Below, in pieces: positions 48,267 to 56,484 of a stretch of 64,000 nt of DNA. The notes beneath the pieces were generated by a model. That model was not told the origin of the DNA. It made no database searches and worked only from the letters and a program-made list of their open reading frames with translations. The position numbers were made by a program, and so were the translations under genes. Source of the stretch: VAZQ01 sp963712565 (lineage in GTDB: Bacteria > Pseudomonadota > Alphaproteobacteria > Rhizobiales > Xanthobacteraceae); NCBI GenBank assembly GCA_963712565.1, contig CAVQIP010000072.1, forward strand, positions 1-64,000, given 5' to 3'. The first letter of the stretch is position 1. Every line of letters begins with the position of its first letter.

Positions 48267-49310
48267 TCAGTGATAATAGCGCTCCAGCGCGATATGGCGA
48301 ATCTCGGCGAGCTCCGCTTTGTCGAGCATCGTCATGGCGTGCTCGACGGTCGCCCGCACCTCGTCGGCGCCGGCGTGGTTGGCCGAAAGGTTGAGCTTCT
48401 TGACCTCGGCGACAAATCCGGGATCGCGGATGATGTCGGCGAAGGTCCTTTGCAGCCGCTCGACGCGGTCCGGCGGTGTGCCCGGCGTGACGACCATCAG
48501 GCGGCCAAGGCCGGCGATGCCGGCGCGCCAGTCGATCAAGCGCGCCGCCGCACGGCCGAGCTCCGCCGCCTCGAACAAGGTCGGCGCAGCGGGGAACTGC
48601 TCGAGGCGATGGCGCGCGAGCACGGCCACCACCCGCATGCCGTTACTCGGTCCGTACAGCGCGGCGGATTCTTCCGACACCACGCGGCCATCCACTTCGC
48701 CGCGCTGGATGGCGAGGTTCATGCCGCCGGTGCCCTTGTAGCCGGTGATGATCTTGCTCTTCATCCCGAGCGCGTAGGCCATGATGGCGGTGAAATCGGC
48801 GTTGCCGTCGATCTTGGCCGAGCCGGCCCAGGTGACCGGCGTGTCGCTCTTCACCAAATCCGCGACGCTATTGTAGGGAGCCTTCGGCCCGAGCAGCGCG
48901 ACCTTGGCCTCACTGCTTACCCGCGCGAGCCAGGTGAGCTTGCGCACGTCGTAGTTGACCCCCGGCGCATCGTAGAGCTGCGCGGTCACCAGGGTTTCCC
49001 CGCCGACGAGCAGGATGGTCAAGCCGTCGGCAGGCGCGTTGAGCGTGCGATTGACGGCGATCAGTCCGCCGGCGCCGGGCTCATTGGTCGGCAGCACCTT
49101 GGCGCCGAGCTTCTTCTCGAGATGCGGGACCAAAGCGCGCATATAGGTGTCATAGCCGCCGCCCGGACTGCCCATGGTGTAGAATCGCACCTGCTTGCCC
49201 TGGAAGAAGGCCACCGCCTCCTGCGCGGCGCATGGCGGCGCGGCCGTGAGCAGCGCGGCGCTGAGCGCGGCCAACAGCGAGCTCGCGAGGTTTCGTGCAC
49301 CGGTCGTCAT
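48267..49310 (-). CDS. Bug/TctC-like receptor of the FFxGK subgroup
   Basis: A 347-residue receptor: signal peptide (SSLLAALSAALLTAAPPCAAQ), mature start EAVAFFQGKQVRFYTMGSPG, then GGYDTYMRALVPHLEKKLG, TNEPGAGGLIAVNRTL and APADGLTILLVGGE. It resembles the 25548 receptor more than the classic Bug proteins. It is upstream of the VOC gene and may supply it with substrate (inference). The 190 bases upstream to the acyl-CoA ligase stop hold nothing recognised. Confidence 0.82.
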   Translation of the reverse strand: MTTGARNLASSLLAALSAALLTAAPPCAAQEAVAFFQGKQVRFYTMGSPGGGYDTYMRALVPHLEKKLGAKVLPTNEPGAGGLIAVNRTLNAPADGLTILLVGGETLVTAQLYDAPGVNYDVRKLTWLARVSSEAKVALLGPKAPYNSVADLVKSDTPVTWAGSAKIDGNADFTAIMAYALGMKSKIITGYKGTGGMNLAIQRGEVDGRVVSEESAALYGPSNGMRVVAVLARHRLEQFPAAPTLFEAAELGRAAARLIDWRAGIAGLGRLMVVTPGTPPDRVERLQRTFADIIRDPGFVAEVKKLNLSANHAGADEVRATVEHAMTMLDKAELAEIRHIALERYYH

Positions 49311-49500
49311 CTTGGCCTGCTTTGTTCGGCCCGCGGGCTCACTGTTCTGCCGACGTGCGGACGTGCCGGATCATGCAACAGCGCAGTTGGTGAGGACAAG
49401 GCTGGCCACGGCGCGACGCGGCGGGCGATGCTCCGTTCGAAGAAGGCCTTCCACCAGCCGCAGCCAAGCCGTGTTCGACGGACGCTCCGCTTGGCTTCGC

Positions 49501-51081
49501 CTACCGTTCGTCGCCGCCGCTCGCCGCCGCATAAGCGGCGTTGAGCTTGGCCTGCACCACGCTGCGGTCGATCTTGCCGGCGCCGTTGAGCGGCAGCGCA
49601 CCGACGATGTCGATAAAGCGTGGATGCGAATAGGCCGATCCTTTGTCCAGACAATAGCGCTTGAGCTCCGCCGCCGTAACAGTCGAGCCTGCGCGCGCGA
49701 TCACCATGGCGGCCGGCACGAAACCCTTCACCGGATGCGGCACCGGCGCGACCACCGCATTTACCACGTCAGGGTGGGCGAACAGCAGATTCTCGACCTC
49801 CTTGGGGTAGACGTTCTCGCCGCCGCAACTGAACATGTCATCGACGCGGCTGCGAAAATAGAAAAATCCGTCTGCGTCCTTGCAGAAGATGTCGCCGGTG
49901 TGCAGCCAGCCATTAATGAGCTTCGCGCGCGTGATCTCCGGCTCGTTGTAATAGCCGAGGCAGACATAGGGGCAGCGGATCAGAAGCTCCCCTTCCTCGG
50001 CGTCGTTGCCGTTCGCGTCGATCAGCCTGACCTCGATCTCCGGTGCGGGCACGCCGGGGCTGCCGCGCGGGACCGGACGGCCGTCGATCGGCGCTCGCAA
50101 CGGGCTCCCGCCCTCGGTCAACCCGTAGCTTTCCGAGACCTTGATGTGCGGAAGCGCGCGTTCGACCGCATCGAGCAGTTCGGGCGTCACCACCGCCGAT
50201 CCGATCGTCATGCCGCGCAAGGCGCCGAGGTCGAGCATGCGCAGGTAGTCGCGATGCTGGAGAAACATCGTGAACACCGCCGCCACCCCGCGCGAATAGG
50301 TGCACCGGTACTTGGCCAAGGCGTCGAGATAGGCGCGCGGCTCGTAGCTCGGCATCAGCACGAAGGAGCCGCCGGCATAAAGCATCGGCTTCACGGTGCC
50401 GCGCAACGCGTTCTTGTGGAACAGCGGCAGCGCGACGAGGCCGCGATCGCTCTCGGCCGACGGCCAGTAGCGCTGGTTGTAGGCGACGTACCACAGCATG
50501 CCGCGATGCGTCATGATGGCGCCCTTGGGACGGCCGGTCGATCCCGAGGTATAGGGCTGGAACGCCTGGGCATCGTCGGCGACGGGTGGCGGGTCGACCG
50601 GGACGTCCGGCTTTGCCATCTCCTCTTCGAAGCCGAGAAAGCCCTCCCTGTTGCCGTCGAGCATCAGCCGCCAGCGCAGCGGCACACGTTGCGCGATCGC
50701 GACGGCGTCCCGATTGCTCGCTGGATCGACGACGGCGAGCACGCAGGCCGCGTCGGCGATGATGCGTTCGAGCGTGTCGGCCGCCAGCCGGGTATTGAGC
50801 GGCAGGGGGATCGCGCCGGCGCGCATCGATCCGAAGAAGAATTCGACGAACTCGGTGCGGTTGCCGACCAGCATGGCGACACGCTCGCCCGGACGCACCC
50901 CGAGCCGAGCCAGCATGCTGGCTACGCCGTTCATCCGCCGGTCGAGCTGGCGGTAGCTTGCGCAACGCTCCCGGCCGCCGAACAAGTCGATGATCGCAAC
51001 CTTGTCCGGCACGCGCGCCAAGGCCTGATCAAAGAAAAACCCGAGATTGCGCCCACGATTCACGCTGGCCACGGTCGTCAT
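49501..51081 (-). CDS. AMP-forming acyl-CoA ligase (class I adenylate-forming enzyme)
   Basis: A 526-residue ligase with A3 motif YTSGSTGRPKGAIMTH, A4 LVALPLFHKNA, A5 ESYGLTEGGSPL, A7/A8 NGWLHTGDIFCKD and FYFRSRVDDMFSCGGENVYP, and A10 LPLNGAGKIDR with the catalytic Lys. It activates a carboxylic acid with ATP and CoA. The acid could be aromatic or aliphatic: the A4-A5 pocket does not identify it. ATG 51081 is preceded by CCGAGC with little ribosome-site signal. It is the first gene of a minus-strand run (ligase, Bug receptor, VOC protein, Cys-rich protein). Confidence 0.9.
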   Translation of the reverse strand: MTTVASVNRGRNLGFFFDQALARVPDKVAIIDLFGGRERCASYRQLDRRMNGVASMLARLGVRPGERVAMLVGNRTEFVEFFFGSMRAGAIPLPLNTRLAADTLERIIADAACVLAVVDPASNRDAVAIAQRVPLRWRLMLDGNREGFLGFEEEMAKPDVPVDPPPVADDAQAFQPYTSGSTGRPKGAIMTHRGMLWYVAYNQRYWPSAESDRGLVALPLFHKNALRGTVKPMLYAGGSFVLMPSYEPRAYLDALAKYRCTYSRGVAAVFTMFLQHRDYLRMLDLGALRGMTIGSAVVTPELLDAVERALPHIKVSESYGLTEGGSPLRAPIDGRPVPRGSPGVPAPEIEVRLIDANGNDAEEGELLIRCPYVCLGYYNEPEITRAKLINGWLHTGDIFCKDADGFFYFRSRVDDMFSCGGENVYPKEVENLLFAHPDVVNAVVAPVPHPVKGFVPAAMVIARAGSTVTAAELKRYCLDKGSAYSHPRFIDIVGALPLNGAGKIDRSVVQAKLNAAYAAASGGDER

Positions 51082-51194
51082 GCTCGGTTGCGCCCTGTTG
51101 CGGCTATGGCCCGCGCAAGCTAGCCGAATTGGCGAAGCGTAACAGGGCCGGGAATTTCTTCATCTGTCGCATCCACATGCCGCGAGCGCGAGAC

Positions 51195-51343
51195 TGTGAC
51201 GAAAAGGTCACACACGCTGCAAATGTCTGCGCGAGACCGAATTTGAGATTGGCAGCGCGGGCAAAGTAGGCGACCTTACCACTGCCTATTCATGGGCGTT
51301 TCCTCCTTCACTTAAAGCCCCGCTCGTCGGGGCTTTTTTTTCG
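51195..51343 (+). ncRNA. Candidate small RNA ending in a strong terminator
   Basis: The 521-base gap between the ligase and cupin genes has no credible coding frame but shows RNA-like features on the plus strand. These are a hairpin TGTGAC-GAAAAG-GTCACA (51195-51212), a CU-rich segment GGGCGTTTCCTCCTTCACTT (51296-51315) and directly after it the terminator at 51316-51343. CCTCCTT mimics the 16S rRNA 3' end (anti-Shine-Dalgarno), a feature of several alphaproteobacterial trans-acting small RNAs. No plus-strand gene precedes the terminator, so it should end a separate short transcript. The 5' end is not defined. Confidence 0.4.
51316..51343 (+). terminator. Intrinsic (Rho-independent) terminator
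   Basis: A perfect 9-bp stem AAAGCCCCG/CGGGGCTTT closes the loop CTCGT and runs into eight consecutive T (the stem's last three plus five more). It is the clearest terminator in the window and points rightward, with no coding gene immediately before it on that strand. Confidence 0.85.
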
Positions 51344-51602
51344 ATCGCGGCGCCGGGCGCGCCGCCGGCAGTGTCTGTTCGAGCGGTTCACCGGTCGCAA
51401 CGCGGAGACGGCTCGAGCTCGAAAAATGGCCGGCGAGGCAGGTGGAGGAGGCTGCGCTTGGGCTTCGCAAAGCCGCCCGCGTGCGAGCCCTTGCGTTTAC
51501 GTTGTTGGCAGAACAGGCGCTATTTGCCCCAACGAGCTGTTTTGCACGGCTTTGAGGCGTGATTGAATATGCCTGCGCTACGCCGCTAGCGAGGGGAATC
51601 CC

Positions 51603-52055
51603 ATGCAACCGCTCACGATAGGCATCACCAAGGCCGGGACCGGCATCGACGGCATCGTCTGGAACATTCTCGGGCAGACCTACGTACCGAAGCAGGTATG
51701 CGATAGTTCGTTTTCCTGGCATGCGACGTTTCCGCCGGGGACCTTCGTGCCGCCGCACATCCACCCGACCCAGGACGAGTTCATCTACATGTTCGAAGGC
51801 CGGCTCGACGCCCTGCTCGACGGCAAGGAATTCGTCGCCGGTACCGGCGATCTGCTCCGGCTCCCCAGCGGCGTTCCCCACGGCTTCTTCAACAAGTCCG
51901 ACCAGCCGGTAAAGTGCCTGTTCTGGGTGACGCCGACGCGCAAACTCTACGATCTGTTCTGGGCGATCCACAGCATGAAGGAGCAGAAACCGGAGGAGGT
52001 CGTGGCGCTCTCGGCCAAGCACGAGGTCGTCTTCCTGCCGCCGCCGGCCGAGTAG
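51603..52055 (+). CDS. Single-domain cupin protein
   Basis: A 150-residue small beta-barrel protein. Cupin motif 1 is PPHIHPTQDEFIYMFEGRL (His, His, Glu as metal ligands). Motif 2 is LLRLPSGVPHGFFNKSD with the final His. It has no signal peptide. Single-domain cupins of this type act as small dioxygenases, isomerases or ligand sensors; the substrate is unknown. ATG 51603 follows GCGAGGGGAATCCC. It lies downstream of the small-RNA candidate and convergent with the flavin monooxygenase gene, with 141 bases between the stops. Confidence 0.87.
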   Translation: MQPLTIGITKAGTGIDGIVWNILGQTYVPKQVCDSSFSWHATFPPGTFVPPHIHPTQDEFIYMFEGRLDALLDGKEFVAGTGDLLRLPSGVPHGFFNKSDQPVKCLFWVTPTRKLYDLFWAIHSMKEQKPEEVVALSAKHEVVFLPPPAE

Positions 52056-52196
52056 CGGTCCCAAGCCCGCGACGGCGCGAGATCGCCGGCGCGCGTACGA
52101 CCCAATGCAGCGAAGCGCTGACGGCCCGCACCTCTCCGCAACCCGTGCGCCGTCCGGCGGCGCGGTCTTCCCATGTGGCGCTGAAAACGCCGATCG

Positions 52197-53453
52197 CTAC
52201 GCAGCCTTGCCGACCGAGCGGTTGACCTGCTCGCGGGCGTAGCCCGCGGTTGCGGCATAGCCGCGCACGATCGCCTTGCGCTCCTCGTAGGACAGCACGT
52301 CATCGATGTTCTTGAACCCGTCCGGCGCCCGCCCCTCGACCACGTCGATAACGCCTTCCGGTCCCCCCTTGCGGTTCATTTGCACGATCTGCGCCGTTAC
52401 CGGCAGGCGTTCCTGCTCGTACTCCCAAAGCGCGTGAACGGGATGCTCGGCCGTCCGCAGCCGATCGGCGAGGCAGCGCGCATCGAGAATGGCCTGCGAG
52501 GCCCCGTTGGAGCCCACCGGATACATCGGGTGGGCGGCATCGCCGAGCAGCGTGACCCGGCCGTGCGACCAACGCGGCAACGGATCGCGGTCGCACATCG
52601 GATACTCCCAGAACTCCTGCGTCTCCACGATCAAGGCCTGGGCGTCCAGGTAAGGCAGCTCGAAGCGTTGCAGGTGCGGCATCAATTCGTCGAACCTGCC
52701 GGGCCGCGACCAGTCCTCCTTGCGCGGCGGTTCGGTGGCGTCGGCACCGATCTTGGCGGCCACCGCCCAATTGGTCAGGCGCCGGTCGGCGCGCGCGCCT
52801 TCGGCGATCGGATAGATCACCAGCTTGGCCGCCAAGCCGCCGGCCACGATCATCGAACGTCCGGTGAGGAATACCGGCCATTCCATCGCGCCGCGCCACA
52901 GCATGATGCCGTTCCAGCGTGCCGGTCCCTCGTTGGGATAGAGCCACTCGCGCACGCATGAATTGATGCCGTCGGCGCCGACCAGCACGTCGCCATGCGC
53001 GGTATGACGGTGGGCGCCGTGGCGATCGAAGAAATAGGCGGTCACGCCGCCTTCATCCTGCCGAAACGCACCGAGCCGATGGCCGGTGCGAACGCGCGAT
53101 TCCCCCAGACGCGCGCGCACCGCGTGATAGATGACGCCCTGCAGCCGCCCGCGATGGATCGAGAATTGCGGCACGTCGTAGCCGGCATCGGTGCCGCGCG
53201 GCTCGCGCCAGATCTCCTGGCCGAAGCGATTGGTGTAGATCAGCTCGTAGGTCCTGATCGCCACCGCATCGAGCCGATCGAGCAGACCAAGTCCCGCCAG
53301 CTCCTTGATCGCATGCGGAAGCGTGTTGATGCCGACGCCGAGCTCTCGAATGCTGTCGGCCTGCTCGTAGACCTCGCAGTCGATGCCGCGCGCCTGCAGC
53401 ATGAGCGCAGTGGTGAGACCACCAATTCCGCCCCCGACGATAATGACCTTCAT
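52197..53453 (-). CDS. FAD-dependent aromatic monooxygenase (salicylate hydroxylase type)
   Basis: A 418-residue group A flavoprotein hydroxylase: ADP-binding GGGIGGLTTALML (residues 7-19), the DG motif LVGADGINSCVR and the FAD/ribityl motif TLLGDAAHPMYPVGSNGASQ. RGAMEWP and IAEG segments match the substrate domain. Such enzymes use NAD(P)H and O2 to hydroxylate phenolic or heteroaromatic acids. ATG 53453 (MKVIIVGG) is better than the frame start at 53468. It follows the SDR gene on the same strand after a 189-base gap with no gene, so it may have its own promoter (a TATAAT-like run in GATATAATGACC at about 53552 points the other way). Confidence 0.87.
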   Translation of the reverse strand: MKVIIVGGGIGGLTTALMLQARGIDCEVYEQADSIRELGVGINTLPHAIKELAGLGLLDRLDAVAIRTYELIYTNRFGQEIWREPRGTDAGYDVPQFSIHRGRLQGVIYHAVRARLGESRVRTGHRLGAFRQDEGGVTAYFFDRHGAHRHTAHGDVLVGADGINSCVREWLYPNEGPARWNGIMLWRGAMEWPVFLTGRSMIVAGGLAAKLVIYPIAEGARADRRLTNWAVAAKIGADATEPPRKEDWSRPGRFDELMPHLQRFELPYLDAQALIVETQEFWEYPMCDRDPLPRWSHGRVTLLGDAAHPMYPVGSNGASQAILDARCLADRLRTAEHPVHALWEYEQERLPVTAQIVQMNRKGGPEGVIDVVEGRAPDGFKNIDDVLSYEERKAIVRGYAATAGYAREQVNRSVGKAA

Positions 53454-53642
53454 GACGCTACGCCTCACACCCGGGCTTTCGTCCGACTACGCGCTCGCGA
53501 CGACGCCCCTGACTTGCCCGGACCAATATCACGCCGGATCGCTCCGGAAACGATATAATGACCGGCAATATCGACTCTGCAACAGCTTCCGCCGCGGTTG
53601 GTTGACGGCCACGCTTTGCGTGCGCCCCGACCGTGCAGGAAC

Positions 53643-54440
53643 TCAGGGATGGGTGCAGCCGCCGTCCACGGTTAACGCCTGGCCGGTGACGAACGCCGAA
53701 GCATCCGAGGCGAGAAACAGCAGGGTGCCGACGAGGTCCTCCGGCACTTCCGGCCGGGGAATGCACTGCTGCGCGATGATCCGTCGCTTCTGCTCCGGCG
53801 TGACGGTTCTGCGCTCGATCTCGGTGAAGGTCGCGCCCGGCAGAATGGAATTGACCGTAATGCCCTCTTCTCCGAGCTCGCGAGCCATGGATCTCGTCAT
53901 GCCGATGAGCGCCGCCTTCGACGTGATGTAGTGCAGGTAATGCGGCCGGCCGAGCGTCACCGCGCCGGAGGCCATGTTGATGATGCGCCCCCATTTGGCA
54001 CGGCGCATGGCCGGCAGCACCGTGCGCGAACATAGAAACGGACCCGTCACGTTCACGCGCAGGACCTCTTCCCATTCGTCGAGCGGAATCCGATCGAATG
54101 GACGCATGTCCAGCGTAGAGAAAATCCCCGCATTATTGACGAGGACATCGACCCGCCGGAACCGCGCGTCGACCGCCGCCACCATGCGTTCGATCGATGC
54201 CGGGTCGGCGACATCGGTGTGAATGGCCAGCGCTTCGCCGCCCGCGGCTCCGATCTCGGCGGCGACCGCCTTGGCCTTGTCGTGGTTGCGCTCGGCGATC
54301 ACCGGGATGGCGCCGGCCAGCGCCAAGGCCTTGGCGAACACCCGGCCGATGCCCTGCCCCGCCCCGGTAATGATCGCGACTCGGCCCCGCAGCGACGGAG
54401 CAACGAGCTGGCGCAGATCGGTGGCCGGCAAACCGTTCAT
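53643..54440 (-). CDS. Short-chain dehydrogenase/reductase
   Basis: A 265-residue classical SDR: cofactor motif TGAGQGIGRVF, DVADPA, NNAGIFS, active site MASGAVTLGRPHYLHYITSK with Ser, Tyr and Lys all present (YITSK), and C-terminal GQALTVDGGCTHP. ATG 54440 (MNGLPATDL) has a GAGGCG site and lies 7 bases after the stop of the phytoene-desaturase-like gene; the longer frame runs into that gene and is not used. It oxidises or reduces an alcohol/ketone with NAD(P). Its tight linkage suggests a shared pathway with the flavoprotein. Confidence 0.88.
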   Translation of the reverse strand: MNGLPATDLRQLVAPSLRGRVAIITGAGQGIGRVFAKALALAGAIPVIAERNHDKAKAVAAEIGAAGGEALAIHTDVADPASIERMVAAVDARFRRVDVLVNNAGIFSTLDMRPFDRIPLDEWEEVLRVNVTGPFLCSRTVLPAMRRAKWGRIINMASGAVTLGRPHYLHYITSKAALIGMTRSMARELGEEGITVNSILPGATFTEIERRTVTPEQKRRIIAQQCIPRPEVPEDLVGTLLFLASDASAFVTGQALTVDGGCTHP

Positions 54441-54447
54441 TGGCGCC

Positions 54448-56070
54448 TCATGCGGCCTGCGGCAAGGCTTCCAGCGCCGCGCGCGCATCCCAGGGCTGCC
54501 ACCACGGCTCGAGCCCGAGGTCGCGGACGATGATCCCGGCGCTGATGTAGCCGGATCCGCCCGAGATCGCGCCGCCGGGATGCGCGGCCGACCCGGCATA
54601 ATACAGGTTGGAAATCGGGCTCCGATAGCCGAAGTGGTTGTACATCACCTGTTCGGCGTTGAACGCGCCCATGAAGATATCGCCGCCACGCATATTGGAG
54701 AATTCCGCCACGTATTCACGCGCCGTATAGGCATATTTTGCGATGACGTTCTTCGCGCTCATGTTCGGGCAGTAGCGCGCCCAGGTGTGCAGGATGCGGT
54801 CGGAGAATTCCTCCTTGAAGGCCTCGTAGTCCTGATCGCCGCTATCCGGGGCGAGCGGCATCACGTGCCACGCGTAGCTGGTGTGTTTTCCGGGAGGCGC
54901 CTGCGTCGGATCGAGCAGGCTCAACGGACCGGAGCCGAATTGCACGATCGAAGGCACGCGACCGGCCTGCACGTCGCGGTGCGCGGAGAACAAATCCGCC
55001 ATCGTCTCCGCGCCGATGCTCCACTTGAGCGCACGATTGATGTTGGCATCGAACGCCTCCGCCGAAAAGCGCGGGCTCTCGTGCAACGCCAGATGCAGGC
55101 CGAACAGGGTCCAGGGGGTATATTGGAATGCAGCGAGCCGGCTTCGCAGCCGTTCCGGCACTTGCTCGCGGCCGATGAGTTGCTCGAACGTCTGGTGCAC
55201 GTCGATGGTGCTGGCGACGAAGGAGTTCGCCCGCACGGTAGCGCCATCATCGAGCGCAATACCGGTCGCGCGGCCCGCCTCGATCATGATGCGGTCGATG
55301 CGCGCTTGCGGAAGATACCCGCCGCCGGCCGCGATGAAGGTCTCCATGAGACCGCGGGCGAGGTTGAACGAGCCGCCGCGACAAAGCTGGTAGCCGCTTT
55401 GCAGGTCGAAAGCGCGGATCACCGATCCCATCGGGCTGGTTTTCGACAGCGTGTCGGTCAGCCAGGTGCCGAACAACGATACCTTGAACAGAAACAGGAG
55501 CTTGACGTGCTCGTTCTCAAACAGCTCGTCGACCACGTCGAGCGGCTGACGCCGGGTCATGGCGAGAAAGTCGCGGCCGAGCGCGGTCTCGCCCAGTAGC
55601 GCCTCGCGCTCGGCCTGGGGCAGCGGCTCCGAATAGCGCTCCGGCAACAGGATTCGGCTGGTGATCTCCTCGGCTCGGCGGTTCCATTCACGGAATGTCG
55701 CTGCGTCCCTGCGCGAAAACCGCGCGATGTTGGCGACGGTCTCCTCGAGGTCGCGCCCCAGCACCAGCGCGGTGCCGTCGAGATGCGCCTGGCCGAACTC
55801 GTAGCGCGGCGTGATGTAGCTCACCCGCGAGCGAAGCCCCAAATCCTTGAACCACGGCGCCTCGCTGATGTGGAAATGGTTGATCGAATGCAGGTTGTGA
55901 TAAAAGCCCGGCCTGGTCACCTCGCGGGTCGAAAGCCCGCCACCATAGGTCAGGCGGCGTTCAACCAGGAGTACCTTCAAGCCCGCCTTGGCGAGATACG
56001 AGCCCAGCACCAGGCCGTGGTGGCCGGCGCCGATGATGATGCCGTCGTAGCTGCTTTCGACCGCCTCCAC
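54448..56070 (-). CDS. Phytoene desaturase-like FAD oxidoreductase
   Basis: A 540-residue flavoprotein with N-terminal dinucleotide motif GIIIGAGHHGLVLGSYLAK, then VLLVERRLTYGGGLST, and C-terminal YYAGSAAHPGGAISGGSGY, the flavin-binding end of the CrtI/retinol-saturase-like superfamily. Its length and middle part fit the NAD(P)/FAD-dependent oxidoreductases annotated near phytoene dehydrogenase, which act on isoprenoids or other hydrophobic compounds; there are no other carotenoid genes here. ATG 56070 (MEAVESSYDG) has GGAAGCGGGG upstream. It is first in a minus-strand run with the SDR, and divergent from the branched-chain importer. Confidence 0.86.
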   Translation of the reverse strand: MEAVESSYDGIIIGAGHHGLVLGSYLAKAGLKVLLVERRLTYGGGLSTREVTRPGFYHNLHSINHFHISEAPWFKDLGLRSRVSYITPRYEFGQAHLDGTALVLGRDLEETVANIARFSRRDAATFREWNRRAEEITSRILLPERYSEPLPQAEREALLGETALGRDFLAMTRRQPLDVVDELFENEHVKLLFLFKVSLFGTWLTDTLSKTSPMGSVIRAFDLQSGYQLCRGGSFNLARGLMETFIAAGGGYLPQARIDRIMIEAGRATGIALDDGATVRANSFVASTIDVHQTFEQLIGREQVPERLRSRLAAFQYTPWTLFGLHLALHESPRFSAEAFDANINRALKWSIGAETMADLFSAHRDVQAGRVPSIVQFGSGPLSLLDPTQAPPGKHTSYAWHVMPLAPDSGDQDYEAFKEEFSDRILHTWARYCPNMSAKNVIAKYAYTAREYVAEFSNMRGGDIFMGAFNAEQVMYNHFGYRSPISNLYYAGSAAHPGGAISGGSGYISAGIIVRDLGLEPWWQPWDARAALEALPQAA

Positions 56071-56484
56071 CCCGCTTCCTCCGATCGTTGGCGTTGATCC
56101 GCGACCTATCGGCGCAGCCTACATGATCGCGCCGCGCGGCTCAGCGGGGCCGGCTCGCCTCGGCGCCGGCGAGGCATTTTGTTGGTGCGCTTCTTCGCGG
56201 CTTTGCCGATACGTTTGTTGGCAGACGCCGTGGCCGCGTCCGGCTCCGACACGGCCGTGCCGGCAGGCCTAGCGCGCTTTTATGCTTTTGGCCATTGTTG
56301 CAACTGTGTATTCTGACCAATTGCCGGTGTCCGGATGAGATACGTTAGTATGGACCATGAGCCGAGACCTTCATTTCTGCGGGCTGCGGCGCGATCGTGA
56401 TCGCCGACATCGCGCTTTGCAATATCGGGCCATGCTCGCCGCGCGGAGCCCATTCCTTCGTCACCTCAAAAAAAGGGGAAACAC
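56071..56484. other. Divergent intergenic region, no recognised gene
   Basis: This 414-base stretch separates two divergent gene sets and should hold both promoters. On the minus strand a short Lys/Arg-rich frame (GKAAKKRTNK at about 56170-56200) is visible but has no start, ribosome site or family, so I do not call it. The plus-strand gene has AAAAAAAGGGGAAACAC directly before its ATG, a usable ribosome site (AGGGG). Confidence 0.55.

Noticed and set aside
51082..51602. A tRNA or other classical RNA gene before the terminator
   Set aside because: No cloverleaf, T-loop (GGTTCGAATC-like) or other known RNA consensus was found; I keep only a small-RNA candidate.
56170..56200. A histone-like Lys/Arg-rich minus-strand gene (GKAAKKRTNK)
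   Set aside because: The stretch is short, lacks a start codon and ribosome site in frame, and no family match is visible; it may be a remnant but cannot be supported.
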